A stretch of DNA of 64,000 nt from RYN-230 sp963768945 (GTDB taxonomy: Bacteria > Actinomycetota > Actinomycetes > Streptosporangiales > Streptosporangiaceae): NCBI GenBank assembly GCA_963768945.1, contig CAVYJW010000008.1, positions 558,001-622,000 of the forward strand. The letters are read 5' to 3'. The stretch's first letter is position 1; every line of letters starts with the position of its first letter. A model generated the notes under the pieces. That model was not told the origin of the DNA, did no database searches, and was given only the letters and a program-made list of their open reading frames with translations. Below, piece by piece: positions 41,726-49,755 of the stretch. A program made the position numbers and the translations under genes.

Positions 41726-43111
41726 GTGCTGGTCGGCGCCTTCATGGCGCTGCTCGACACCACGATAGTGAACGTGGCGCTGCCCAGCATCCGCACCGGG
41801 CTGCATGCCCCGGCGTCCAGCCTGGAATGGATCGTCGCGGGCTACGCCCTGGCTTACGGCCTGGCCCTGGTGCCCGCCGGGCGGGCCGGCGACCGGTTCG
41901 GCCACAAGCCCCTGTTCCTCATCGGCCTGACCATCTTCACCCTGGCCAGCGTGGCGTGCGGCCTCTCGCAGAGCCCGGCCGAGATCGTCACCGCCCGCAT
42001 CGTTCAGGGATTCGGGGCCGGGGTGTTCTACCCGGCCATCTCAGCCACCATCCAGCTGTCCTTCACCGGGCCGCAGCGCTCCAGGGCGTTTGGCGTGCTG
42101 GGCGCGACCATCGGCGTGTCGACCGCGCTGGGCCCGCTGCTGGGCGGCCTGATCATCGCGGGCGCCGGGGTCACCGACGGCTGGCGCTGGGTGTTCCTGG
42201 TGAACCTGTTCATCGGCGCGGTCACCGTGCCGCTGGCGGCCTGGCAGCTGCCCCGCTCGGCGGCGCACGCGCGGCGCGGGTTCGACCCGGCCGGCCTGGC
42301 CCTGCTCACCGCCGCGCTCCTGCTGCTGCTGATCCCGCTGGTCGAAGGGCAGCAGGTGGGCTGGCCGGCCTGGTGCTGGGCCTGCTTCGGCGGGTGCGCC
42401 GTGGCCATCGCGGCGCTCGCCGCCTGGGAGGTGCACGCGGAGCGGCGCGGCGGCGACCCGCTGCTCAAGCCCGCGCTGCTCAGGCAGATGTCGTTCTCCG
42501 CGGGGGCGATCTTCGCCGTGGTCTACTTCGCCGGCTTCGCCAGCGTGTTCTTCACCTTGTCGATCCTGTGGCAGGAAGGCCTTGGGCACAGCGCGCTGAT
42601 CACCGGCCTGGTCATCGCGCCGTTCTCGGTGGGCAGCCTGATCGCCGCCGCGCGCAGTGACAGGCTGTCCGCCCGGCTCGGCCGGATGGTCCTGGTCACC
42701 GGCTGTGTGCTGGTCATCGCGGGGCTCGGGTTCGCGGTCCTCGTGGTGCATCTCACCGCGCCTGAGGTCAGCGGCTGGTACCTGGTGGCGCCGCTGTTCG
42801 TGGCGGGCCTGGGCAACGGCATGACGATCGCACCGAACCAGGACTTCGTGCTGGCCAGCGTGCCGCGCCGGGAGGCGGGCACGGCCAGCGGCATCCTGGG
42901 CACCGCGCAGCGCGTCGGCACCGCGCTGGGCATCGCGATCATCGGCACCGTGCTGTTCGGCACGCTGGCCGTGCAGCCCGGCCCGGACGCCGTGGCCGTC
43001 GCGTTCAGCCACAGTGCGGAGCTGGCGCTGCTGGCCAACGTGGGCTTCGTGGTGGCGGCCCTGATCCTGGTGCTGGCCCTGCCGCGCCGGATCCCGGGTC
43101 ACGAGGGTTAG
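41726..43111 (+). CDS. MFS transporter, DHA2/EmrB-QacA type; 5' end possibly frameshifted
   Basis: A 461-residue drug:proton antiporter-like protein with roughly 13-14 membrane helices. It carries motif A AGRAGDRFGHKPLFLIGLTI and motif C GATIGVSTALGPLLGGLI. Reading from GTG 41726 begins inside helix 1 (VGAFMALLDTTIVNVALPS). A better start, ATG 41647 with GGGGAAG upstream, lies in another frame. Upstream in the transporter frame the residues HGWRAVSIV look genuine but have no start before TGA 41648. One extra base between 41650 and 41720, perhaps in the CCCCC at 41691-41695, would explain this. The pump is probably controlled by the adjacent PadR. Confidence 0.75.
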   Translation: MLVGAFMALLDTTIVNVALPSIRTGLHAPASSLEWIVAGYALAYGLALVPAGRAGDRFGHKPLFLIGLTIFTLASVACGLSQSPAEIVTARIVQGFGAGVFYPAISATIQLSFTGPQRSRAFGVLGATIGVSTALGPLLGGLIIAGAGVTDGWRWVFLVNLFIGAVTVPLAAWQLPRSAAHARRGFDPAGLALLTAALLLLLIPLVEGQQVGWPAWCWACFGGCAVAIAALAAWEVHAERRGGDPLLKPALLRQMSFSAGAIFAVVYFAGFASVFFTLSILWQEGLGHSALITGLVIAPFSVGSLIAAARSDRLSARLGRMVLVTGCVLVIAGLGFAVLVVHLTAPEVSGWYLVAPLFVAGLGNGMTIAPNQDFVLASVPRREAGTASGILGTAQRVGTALGIAIIGTVLFGTLAVQPGPDAVAVAFSHSAELALLANVGFVVAALILVLALPRRIPGHEG

Positions 43112-43155
43112 GGCCAGACGCCCTCGGTCAGACGCCCTCGGTCAGACGGTGGCGG

Positions 43156-44394
43156 TCAGACGGTGGCGGCGGTGGCGCTGCCGGTGTTCCAGACCGGCTG
43201 GCCCAGGTAGCCGCGGGCGATCATGGTGACGAACTGGTAGACCGCGTCCTCCTCAGCGGACAGCGGGCCCGGGATGGCATGCGTCGAGCTGAGCCCGCGC
43301 TGCACCGACTCGCAGGCGTGCCAGTCCTGCTGGTTGGTGATGTCCCAGAAGTCCACCGCGTACCCCGGGTCGAAGCCGGGCGCGTCCACGGCCTCGGGCG
43401 CGAACGCCCAGGTGCACTCGATCCGGGTCCGGTCCGCGGCCAGCGGGGTGAGCCGGTGCGTCATCACGTAGTCCGGGTGCAGGCTGATCAGGACGTTGGG
43501 GAACACGTTGACGTAGATGACTGTGCGCAGCCCGGTGGCGTCCAGGTTACGCAGCGCCACCCCGCGGCTGGTGCCGTCCAGTGACATCGTGGTCATGCCG
43601 TCGCGCAGGTCCATCCAGCCGCCCACCCAGGCCCCCGGAGCCGAGTAGTTCTCGCCGCTCTTCGGCGGGCTGACCTTGCACAGCTCCGGGTGGATCTGCG
43701 GGCAGTGATAGCACTCGTGATAGTTCTCGGTCAGGATCTTCCAGTTGGACGCGACCTCATAGTCGTGCTGGCCCCGGACCACGAGCCTGCCCATCTCATA
43801 CGGGGCGAGCAGCTCATCGAGCGTCCCGAGGGATTCGGCGAGCGGCCCGGAAGTTCCAGATCCATCAACGAAGACCAGCCCGTGCCACTCCTCCACCGGG
43901 AGCTCCACGAGTCCCCAGGCTTCGGCGTCGAAGCCGGGCCGGTTCTTGAAGCCTGCGGCGGCGCGGAGGTTCCCGGTCAGCCCGTAGGTCCACGAGTGGT
44001 ACGGGCAGATGATGACGCCAGCCTGGGCGGAGGCGCCGCAGGGCAGGAGCTCGTGGCCGCGGTGGCGGCAGGAGTTGGCGAACGCGCGCAGTGCGCCGTC
44101 GTCGCCGCGGACAAGCAGCACGCTGCCCTCGCCGACCGGCTCGGCGCGCATGTCCCCCGCGGCCGGCGTCTGGGAGCTGCGCCCGACGCACATCCACCCG
44201 CCGCCGAAGAAGTGCTTTCGCTCCCAGGCAAACACGGCCGGGTCCACGTAGGCGGCGCGGGGCAGCATCCGGCTGCTGCCGAACGGCCGCAGCGATTCCT
44301 GGACGGCGGCCTCATCGAGCGGGGCGGGCGGGCGGACCGGGGACGCGGCGGGCGAGGCGTGCGAGGCGTGCGAGGCAAAGTCCTGACTGACCAT
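43156..44394 (-). CDS. Rieske oxygenase alpha subunit
   Basis: A 412-residue oxygenase. Rieske ligands CRHRGHELLPCG and CPYHSWTYGLTG have normal spacing, and the mononuclear iron site is ENYHECYHCPQIHPELC. These blocks resemble choline/glycine-betaine/stachydrine-type monooxygenases more than aromatic dioxygenases. ATG 44394 lies inside a palindrome matching the TetR sites at 22857 and 38880. No reductase is adjacent. Together with the DAO enzymes it hints at N-methylated amine breakdown, but that is inference. Confidence 0.85.
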   Translation of the reverse strand: MVSQDFASHASHASPAASPVRPPAPLDEAAVQESLRPFGSSRMLPRAAYVDPAVFAWERKHFFGGGWMCVGRSSQTPAAGDMRAEPVGEGSVLLVRGDDGALRAFANSCRHRGHELLPCGASAQAGVIICPYHSWTYGLTGNLRAAAGFKNRPGFDAEAWGLVELPVEEWHGLVFVDGSGTSGPLAESLGTLDELLAPYEMGRLVVRGQHDYEVASNWKILTENYHECYHCPQIHPELCKVSPPKSGENYSAPGAWVGGWMDLRDGMTTMSLDGTSRGVALRNLDATGLRTVIYVNVFPNVLISLHPDYVMTHRLTPLAADRTRIECTWAFAPEAVDAPGFDPGYAVDFWDITNQQDWHACESVQRGLSSTHAIPGPLSAEEDAVYQFVTMIARGYLGQPVWNTGSATAATV

Positions 44395-44400
44395 ACAGTC
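44385..44400. promoter_or_regulatory. Probable TetR operator, copy 3
   Basis: GACTGACCATACAGTC differs from the 22857 copy at two positions. It covers the start codon of the Rieske gene at 44394. Just upstream, 44425-44485 holds direct repeats of a GTCCAGGGG-CAGT unit. Confidence 0.6.
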
Positions 44401-44488
44401 AAGGATAGGCCGACGCGCCCGGCGTGTCCAGGGACAGTAAGCCAGGGGACAGTATGTCCAGGGGGCAGTGTGTCCAGGGGCGCGCGGG

Positions 44489-44935
44489 CTACACCAGCCT
44501 GGCGAACCGGCGCAGCGACGAGGCCAGGCTCCACTCGGCGATGGGCCGGGCGACCAGCCAGGCCAGCCTGCCCAGGGCGGGCGGCAGGGGCAGTTCCAGA
44601 TCCTCGGTCCAGCGGAACTCGCACTCCGTCCCGACCGGGATCACCTCGAATATCCCGGATCCGCGCACGACCCGGCCGGTGTGCCGGACCACGCACCGCA
44701 GCGGCGGGTCCCACTCGCTGATGACCATCGTGTCGGTGAAGCCGACCGGGCCGACTCCGGTCCAGCCGACCACCGTGGCGCCCAGGCCCTGGCCGCCGCG
44801 CACCTTGGTGGCCCAGATCCACTCGTGCTGGCGGGACCAGTCGGTCACCAGATCCCAGACGTCGTGGGGGTCAGCAGCCACGTGCACCTGGGCAACGGCC
44901 CGCAGGGGGCTTGCTTGGCTGTCCCCGCCGGTCAT
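44489..44935 (-). CDS. SRPBCC (START-like) family protein
   Basis: A 148-residue lipid/ligand-binding fold: AQVHVAADPHDVWDLVTDWS at the N-terminus, then EWIWATKVRGGQGLG, PLRCVVRHTGRVVRGSGIFE and a long C-terminal helix RLAWLVARPIAEWSLASSLR. This pattern fits the polyketide-cyclase-like SRPBCC group. ATG 44935 overlaps the stop of the YqhA-like gene by ATGA. Ligand unknown. Confidence 0.75.
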   Translation of the reverse strand: MTGGDSQASPLRAVAQVHVAADPHDVWDLVTDWSRQHEWIWATKVRGGQGLGATVVGWTGVGPVGFTDTMVISEWDPPLRCVVRHTGRVVRGSGIFEVIPVGTECEFRWTEDLELPLPPALGRLAWLVARPIAEWSLASSLRRFARLV

Positions 44936-45510
44936 TCGTGATCACCACCGTTGTCTGAGGAGCCGAACCGCAGGTAGATGGTGAGCGCGACGATGAAGAC
45001 CGCGACACCCGCAGCCAGGTAGAGCACATCCAGCGTGTCGCTGGCGAACTCCAGCAGCACGTCCGCGAAGCTCACCGCCGTCACCAGGATGATCATGGAG
45101 ATGACTCGCGCCTTGAGGTCGTTGAGGTCGTTCATCTCCAGCCAGGCCGGCAGCGGGCGGCGCGTGTGCGCCGGGTCGATCCGGGCGACGAACAGCTCGT
45201 AGAGGCCGATGGCAGCGATGATGAGCGTCGCGCCGATCAGGAACAGGTCGATCTCGATCAGGAACAGTTGCAGGTTGCGGGGGACGAAGGGCCTGTCCGC
45301 GATATCTATCACCGAGTGGACGGCGTAGACGGTCCCGTAAACGTAGGCGCCGACCCCGGACAGCAGCAGCACGATGACCGGCAGTACCACGGTCAGCTGG
45401 GTCAGGGAGAGCCCCCGCTCGAAGTCACGGCGCACCCGCCGGCCGATCAGCGGCCCCAGTTTCGGCGCGGAGTCCTCGTCTTCGCCGTTCGCTGGCTTCG
45501 GCTCAGTCAT
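44932..45510 (-). CDS. YqhA/UPF0114-like membrane protein
   Basis: A 192-residue protein with four predicted membrane helices: VVLPVIVLLLSGVGAYVYG, FLIEIDLFLIGATLIIAAIG, ISMIILVTAVSFADVLLEF and VLYLAAGVAVFIVALTIYL. LFLIEIDLFLIGATLIIAAI and LPAWLEMNDLNDLKARVISM are typical of the YqhA family. ATG 45510. It is divergent from the GDT1 remnant and coupled to the SRPBCC gene. Function unknown. Confidence 0.75.
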   Translation of the reverse strand: MTEPKPANGEDEDSAPKLGPLIGRRVRRDFERGLSLTQLTVVLPVIVLLLSGVGAYVYGTVYAVHSVIDIADRPFVPRNLQLFLIEIDLFLIGATLIIAAIGLYELFVARIDPAHTRRPLPAWLEMNDLNDLKARVISMIILVTAVSFADVLLEFASDTLDVLYLAAGVAVFIVALTIYLRFGSSDNGGDHE

Positions 45511-45569
45511 CGGCCCCTGCTGCGCTGTCGCTGGACCTGGCGGGGAGTAGCCCCCGATTGGTAATCGAG

Positions 45570-45945
45570 ATGCCGGCGTCAGCCTTCGTCGCGGTCTTCC
45601 CCGTGATCTTCCTCGGCGAACTGCCCGACAAGACCATGTTCGCCTCCCTGGTCATGGCCACCCTGGTCATGGCCACGCGGGGCCATCCCTTCGCTCTCCG
45701 GCTCGGGGCGACCGCGGCTTTCGCCGTGCAGGTGGTGATCGCCACCACCGTGGGCGTCCTGCTCATCGACATCCTTCCCCACGCGGCCGTGGAACTCGCC
45801 GTCGCCCTCACTTTCTTCGCGGGGGCCGGTTCTTCGCGGGGGCCGGTTCTCCGCGGGGGCCGGGCTCGCGCTCTTCGACGGGCCCCGGGGCGGGGACGGC
45901 CAGGAGCAGGTGGATCCGGGGTGGCCTTATGCTCGGGGAGCATGA
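45570..45945 (+). pseudogene. TMEM165/GDT1 family remnant, disrupted by a 17-nt repeat
   Basis: The first half of a GDT1-type cation transporter: AFVAVFPVIFLGELPDKTMF with the family E-x-P-D-K-T motif, then hydrophobic ALRLGATAAFAVQVVIATTV and a third helix through ALTFFAGAG. Just after it a 17-nt unit is present three times (45813-45863), which shifts the frame by one. Removing two units restores FFAGAGLALFDGPRGGDG and a stop at 45943-45945. Even then only one of the two repeats of a full GDT1 protein is present, so this is either a half-size member or a remnant. ATG 45570 used. Confidence 0.65.
45813..45863 (+). repeat. Three 17-nt tandem units
   Basis: TTCTTCGCGGGGGCCGG at 45813-45829 and 45830-45846, with a one-base variant at 45847-45863. 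Two added units total 34 nt, which is not a multiple of three. Confidence 0.9.
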
Positions 45946-46265
45946 GAGGCCGCAACCCGGAGCACTTCGGACAGTCACTTTCCCGCCGGGGGAAGTGGGT
46001 CATGGGAGTGATCGGCGTGAGCGCTCTGGTGATCATCACGGGGATCGGGTTGTGGTCCGGGCTGCACCGGGGCAGCTATGACCAGTCCCGGAACGGCTGC
46101 ATCAACCTCTCGGTGGTCAGCTCCACCGGAGGGGCGGTCATCCACGCGTGCGGAGGCAAGGCCCGCACGATCTGCCGGGCCGCCTACGCCCACACCGACG
46201 GGCAGTCCAAGCTGACCCAGACCCAGTGCAAGCTCGCGGGCATCGGACCCAGCCAGACGGGCTGA
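45942..46265 (+). CDS. Small single-span membrane or secreted protein
   Basis: A 107-residue protein: MRGRNPEHFGQSLSRRGKW, a hydrophobic span VMGVIGVSALVIITGIGLW (about 20-38), then an outside domain with four cysteines (NGCIN, HACGG, TICRA, TQCKL) and the end GIGPSQTG. The spacing suggests two disulphides. ATG 45942 has GGGGAG very close upstream. The same frame is open from the GDT1 remnant, so a fusion cannot be fully excluded. Function unknown. Confidence 0.55.
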   Translation: MRGRNPEHFGQSLSRRGKWVMGVIGVSALVIITGIGLWSGLHRGSYDQSRNGCINLSVVSSTGGAVIHACGGKARTICRAAYAHTDGQSKLTQTQCKLAGIGPSQTG

Positions 46266-46336
46266 GCCCGGGGACCGCGCCGGGCTCAGACCATGATCTT
46301 TCCGCCGGCGATGTCCAGCGTGACGGAACGCGGCAG

Positions 46337-46390
46337 AAAAACTGCGGGCCACGATGCTGGGCGGCCGGGTAGCGGCCTGCATCGTGGCCC
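46337..46390 (-). terminator. Rho-independent terminator of ssrA
   Basis: A 12-bp perfect stem (GGGCCACGATGC at 46346-46357, GCATCGTGGCCC at 46379-46390), followed on the minus strand by TTTTT (46341-46337). It starts 7 bases after the tmRNA 3' end. Confidence 0.85.
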
Positions 46391-46396
46391 GTCTCG

Positions 46397-46771
46397 TGGA
46401 GGTGGCGGGAATCGAACCCGCGTCCTTCAGTGCGTCACCAGGGCTTCTCCGAGCGCATCCTGCGTCGCTTTTCTCGGCCCCGGCAGTCCTGCAGGCAAGC
46501 TGCCGACGGGCTCAGTCGCTGTTAGATGTCCCGGCCAGTCCCGCGACCGGGCTGGGCGGTGGATCCTCCTAGCTGATGCCAGGCACCGGGTCGGAGGCAT
46601 CCCCGGGCTGACAACCTCTAACTCGCGGTTATTTAGGCCGCGAGGGCGAGGTGAGTGCGCTTAACCTTGGCACTTATGAGGTTTGCGGTCACAGTATTAA
46701 CGAGGTTATGTCCGCCGTCCTCGGCTCGCTTCCCCTGGATCAACCACTGAAGTCGAAGCCTGTCACCCCCT
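46397..46771 (-). ncRNA. ssrA: tmRNA (ssrA)
   Basis: About 375 nt. The 5' end GGGGGTGACAGG pairs through GGGGGTG with CACCTCC at the 3' end, and the T-arm GCGGGTTCGATTCCCGC lies just before it. The CCA end is not encoded. The tag reading frame ends A-K-V-K-R-T-H-L-A-L-A-A then TAA at about 46634-46669, matching the usual ALAA degradation tag. It rescues ribosomes stalled on broken mRNAs with SmpB, encoded upstream on the same strand. A possible -10 element GATAAC precedes the 5' end. Confidence 0.92.
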
Positions 46772-47218
46772 GTTGAGTTATCGTCCTTCCGGACGCTACA
46801 GGATGCAACGCTGAACGACCAAGCGAGATTCCGCCGCACCGCCCGGTGAACGCAAGATGCCCGATGGGTCGCCCGCAAAGCGGGCCCCATCGGGCACCCC
46901 ACGTCGTGATGAGATACCCCCGTGGACGCTGGCGGTGGCCGAAGCACGCCCACGGGGGTTGACCGGCAGGGTCGGGGCCGGTCTTCACGCCCGGACCTCC
47001 CCCGAGATGAGGTCCGGTTCTCATCACGGCGACTGGGGCGCAACCCCCCAAGCGGCTCCCAGTCATAAGGTAAGACGTCGGGGAGTAGCCTTTTGGTTGC
47101 TCTGAGTTACAAAAATCTTGGATTAGTTCACGCTCCGCAACCGGCAGCCGCCTGGCCGGCCTTACCGTGCAGGTGTTTCCTGGCCGTCCGGCCGCAACAG
47201 CGGGGAAACAGCCGACGG
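46772..47218. other. Structured intergenic region: cluster of long inverted repeats
   Basis: No gene of its own. Hairpin 1: 46858-46868 with 46886-46896, continued by GCCCGC/GCGGGC (46871-46876, 46880-46885). Then a nested unit: outer stem CGTGATGAGA (46905-46914) with TCTCATCACG (47019-47028), enclosing stems 46916-46925/46950-46959, 46961-46966/46978-46983 and 46991-46999/47009-47017. Last, GACTGGG (47031-47037) with CCCAGTC (47058-47064). The region lies between the PBP-like gene and ssrA on the minus strand. It could be terminators, mobile palindromes or a structured RNA. The ssrA promoter should be within 46772-46830. Confidence 0.6.
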
Positions 47219-49252
47219 TCAGCCCAGGTGCGACAGGAACGCGGCACCCAGCGAGACTGCGGACGTGGAAGGGGATTTGGTCAGCTCCAGCACGGCGAAC
47301 GCCACGTCGCCCCGGTAGCCCACGAACCAGTGCGCCCAGTACTCCGAACCGACCGTGGCCCGGGCCGTCCCGACCTGCCCGTACACCGGAACGCCGCCCA
47401 GATTGGCGCCCCGGGCGGCGCCGGAGACGACCGCGTCACGCATCAGCGTGCGCAGCGAGCCCACGGTCTGCGGATCGGCCACCACCCGCGGGTCCAGGCC
47501 GGGGTCGGGCGGCGAGGTCACCAGCACCGGGGGACGCCACTTCCCCGAGTCCACCCCCGCCGCGACCAGGGCCATGGCCAGCGGGCTGGCCTTGACACCC
47601 TGTTCGCCGATGGTGTCCGCGGCCAGCCCGCCCTGGGTCTGGGACGCCCGGAACGACCCCGAGGACGCCCTGAGCGGCAGCTTCCACCGGGCACCGAGGC
47701 CGAAGGCCGTCGCGCTGCTGGCCAGCCGGGAGCCGCTCAGCCCCTGGGACAGGGTGGTGAAGGCGGTCCCGCACGATTGCGCGAAGTCCATGCTGAACAG
47801 CGGCTGGGTCCCCAGACCCGACACCACCGGGACGTTGGTGAAGATCCGGCCGCCGACCCTGGTGCTGGGCAAGCAGGGAATCTGCTCGTTCAGCCCCGTG
47901 CGGTTGGAGAGCAGGGCTGCCGCGGACACGATCGTGAACGCCCCGCCCGGCTGGTACTGCCCGGCCAGCGGCTCCACCCGGGTCCCGCCGCCGGGGTGGT
48001 CGGCGACGGCGATGATACGGCCGGTAGAGGCCTGCACCGCGACGATGGCCGAGGCGGCAGGCTGCCCCGCGACCGCGCTGGCCGCGGCCTGCTGCACCCC
48101 GGCCTCGATGGTCGTGCGGACCGCGGTTCCCCTGGTGCCGTCCCACTGCTTGAGCACCGCCACCTGGTGGCCAGCGCGGTCCTCCGCGATCACCTCGGTC
48201 TCCGCCGAACCCGCCAGCCTGCGCTGGTACACCTCTTGCAGCCCGGAGACACCGACCGTGGTTCCCGGCCGGTACGAGACGCCCTGCTGCTGGAGCACGG
48301 GCGCCAGCTCGGTGCCAACCGTGCCGGTCACGTCGGCGGCGGTGGTGTCGAACAGGCGGCGGGACACCCGGCGCATGAACAGCCCGGGGACCCCGCCGAG
48401 TTTCTTGCGCAGCGTGGCGTAGGCCGCCGGGGAGAGCGTCGCCAGGGTCAGCGGGTGGGTCTGCGGGGCAGCCCGGATCACGCTGAGCACCTGCTGGTCA
48501 TCCAGCCCGGTCACGAGCGCGAACGCGTCCGCGGTCTCCTCCGGGTGAGCCAGCTGCCCGGGCCGGACCTGCGCTATCCAGGCCGGTGAGGGGTGGATGA
48601 GCGGGGTGCCCTCCGCGTCCAGCAGCGGGGCGCGGAGCGGCATGGTGGTCACCACCGCCATCCGCACTCCCTGGCGCAGCCCGGGGTTGATGACCCCCGG
48701 GCTCCACAGCACCCGCCAGCCGGCCGACGTCTTGCGCATCGCGAAGCGGCCCTCGTAGCTCCAGGGCGCGCCGTCCTGGCCGAGGTCCACCGACGCGAAG
48801 AAGTGGGCCTCGGCGATGCCGGAGTGCTGGGTGATGGGGCCCATCGCCAGGTAGTAGGCCGCCGCCCCCAGCTGCTGATAGGCGCTGCGCAGCGCGGTAG
48901 TCACGGTGGCCGGGGCGCCGGTGGTCAGGCTGGCGGCGGTCTTGTACTGTCCCTGGGCCCAGGCCAGCAGGAACTGCTGCGCGGCTGGTTCGGCGGACGG
49001 CTCGCCGCTGGCGAATCCGCCCGCGACCCCGATGATCAGCAGGAGGAGCACCAAACCGGCGGCACCCAGCTTCAGCTGCCGCGACCTCGAGCGCAGGCCG
49101 CCCACCAATCCCCCGATGCCGCCGCTCAGCGGTACGCGCCCGCCGACGGCAGGCTGCGGAGCGCGTTTGACTCCGACGAAGGGCGTGGCGGGCTTGCGTG
49201 CAGCCGCATGCGCCCCACGTCTACGGTAGGAGGCCACAGCCTGCTTCGCCAT
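47219..49252 (-). CDS. Penicillin-binding-protein homologue with degenerate active site
   Basis: A 677-residue bitopic protein: basic N-terminus, one membrane helix (LGAAGLVLLLLIIGVAGGF, about 62-80), an NTF2-like MecA-N domain (QQFLLAWAQGQYKTAASLTT), a dimerisation part and a transpeptidase-like domain. All three catalytic motifs are altered: SxxK reads PGGAFTIV (about 434), SxN reads SCG (about 492) and KTG reads GQVGTAR (about 622). Cross-linking and beta-lactam acylation are therefore unlikely; a structural role or scaffold at the wall is inference. ATG 49252 touches the smpB stop; GTG 49255 gives a GTGA overlap. Confidence 0.8.
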   Translation of the reverse strand: MAKQAVASYRRRGAHAAARKPATPFVGVKRAPQPAVGGRVPLSGGIGGLVGGLRSRSRQLKLGAAGLVLLLLIIGVAGGFASGEPSAEPAAQQFLLAWAQGQYKTAASLTTGAPATVTTALRSAYQQLGAAAYYLAMGPITQHSGIAEAHFFASVDLGQDGAPWSYEGRFAMRKTSAGWRVLWSPGVINPGLRQGVRMAVVTTMPLRAPLLDAEGTPLIHPSPAWIAQVRPGQLAHPEETADAFALVTGLDDQQVLSVIRAAPQTHPLTLATLSPAAYATLRKKLGGVPGLFMRRVSRRLFDTTAADVTGTVGTELAPVLQQQGVSYRPGTTVGVSGLQEVYQRRLAGSAETEVIAEDRAGHQVAVLKQWDGTRGTAVRTTIEAGVQQAAASAVAGQPAASAIVAVQASTGRIIAVADHPGGGTRVEPLAGQYQPGGAFTIVSAAALLSNRTGLNEQIPCLPSTRVGGRIFTNVPVVSGLGTQPLFSMDFAQSCGTAFTTLSQGLSGSRLASSATAFGLGARWKLPLRASSGSFRASQTQGGLAADTIGEQGVKASPLAMALVAAGVDSGKWRPPVLVTSPPDPGLDPRVVADPQTVGSLRTLMRDAVVSGAARGANLGGVPVYGQVGTARATVGSEYWAHWFVGYRGDVAFAVLELTKSPSTSAVSLGAAFLSHLG

Positions 49253-49755
49253 CACCCGCGCCGCCGGAAGGCACGTTCTACCTCCCGGGCGGCGTCACGT
49301 TCGGCCAAATCATGACGTTTGTCATAGGTTCGCTTGCCACGGGCCAGGGCCAGTTCGACCTTGGCCCTCCCGCCGGAGAAGTACAGCGAGAGGGGAACGA
49401 TGGTGAGCCCCCGCTCGGCCACCTTGCTGGCAAACCGGTCGATCTCCTTGCGGTGCAGCAGCACCTTGCGGGGCCGCCGTGGCTCGTGGTTGGTCCAGGT
49501 GCCCTGGGTGTACTGGGGAATATGCACACCGTGCAGCCAGACTTCCCCGTCCTGGATCTGCGCGAAACCATCGGTCAGCGAGGCCCGGCCGGCCCGCAGC
49601 GACTTCACCTCGGTGCCGGTGAGGACCAGCCCGCCCTCGACGGTGTCCTCAAGGTGATAGTCGTGTCTGGCCCGCCGGTTGCGGGCGACGACGGTGGATT
49701 GCTGCCGGGATGCCACTGCCCTGGATGCCACTGTCTTAGCGTCCGTGGGCGTCAC
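49252..49755 (-). CDS. smpB: SsrA-binding protein SmpB
   Basis: A 167-residue tmRNA partner. Conserved blocks: NRRARHDYHLEDTVEGGLVL, GTEVKSLRAGRASLTDGFAQ, GEVWLHGVHIPQYTQGTWTN and RKVLLHRKEIDRFASKVAER, and a basic tail KRTYDKRHDLAERDAAREVE. It binds the tRNA-like end of ssrA and places it in the ribosomal A site. GTG 49755 overlaps the ftsX stop by GTGA. ssrA lies 2.5 kb downstream on the same strand. Confidence 0.95.
   Translation of the reverse strand: MTPTDAKTVASRAVASRQQSTVVARNRRARHDYHLEDTVEGGLVLTGTEVKSLRAGRASLTDGFAQIQDGEVWLHGVHIPQYTQGTWTNHEPRRPRKVLLHRKEIDRFASKVAERGLTIVPLSLYFSGGRAKVELALARGKRTYDKRHDLAERDAAREVERAFRRRG

Noticed and set aside
41647..42660. A 337-residue frame starting at a good ribosome site over the MFS gene.
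   Set aside because: After the first few residues it is Arg/Ala/Gly rich without membrane helices, while the other frame is a clear MFS protein. The start may belong to the pump after a frameshift.
46354..46664. Possible tRNA suggested by the sequence GGTGGCGGGAATCGAACCCGC.
   Set aside because: It is the T-arm of tmRNA read on the opposite strand; no cloverleaf with an anticodon fits.
46905..47028. Hammerhead ribozyme suggested by GTGATGAGA within the structured region.
   Set aside because: The CUGAUGA and GAAA core elements are not present in the required arrangement.
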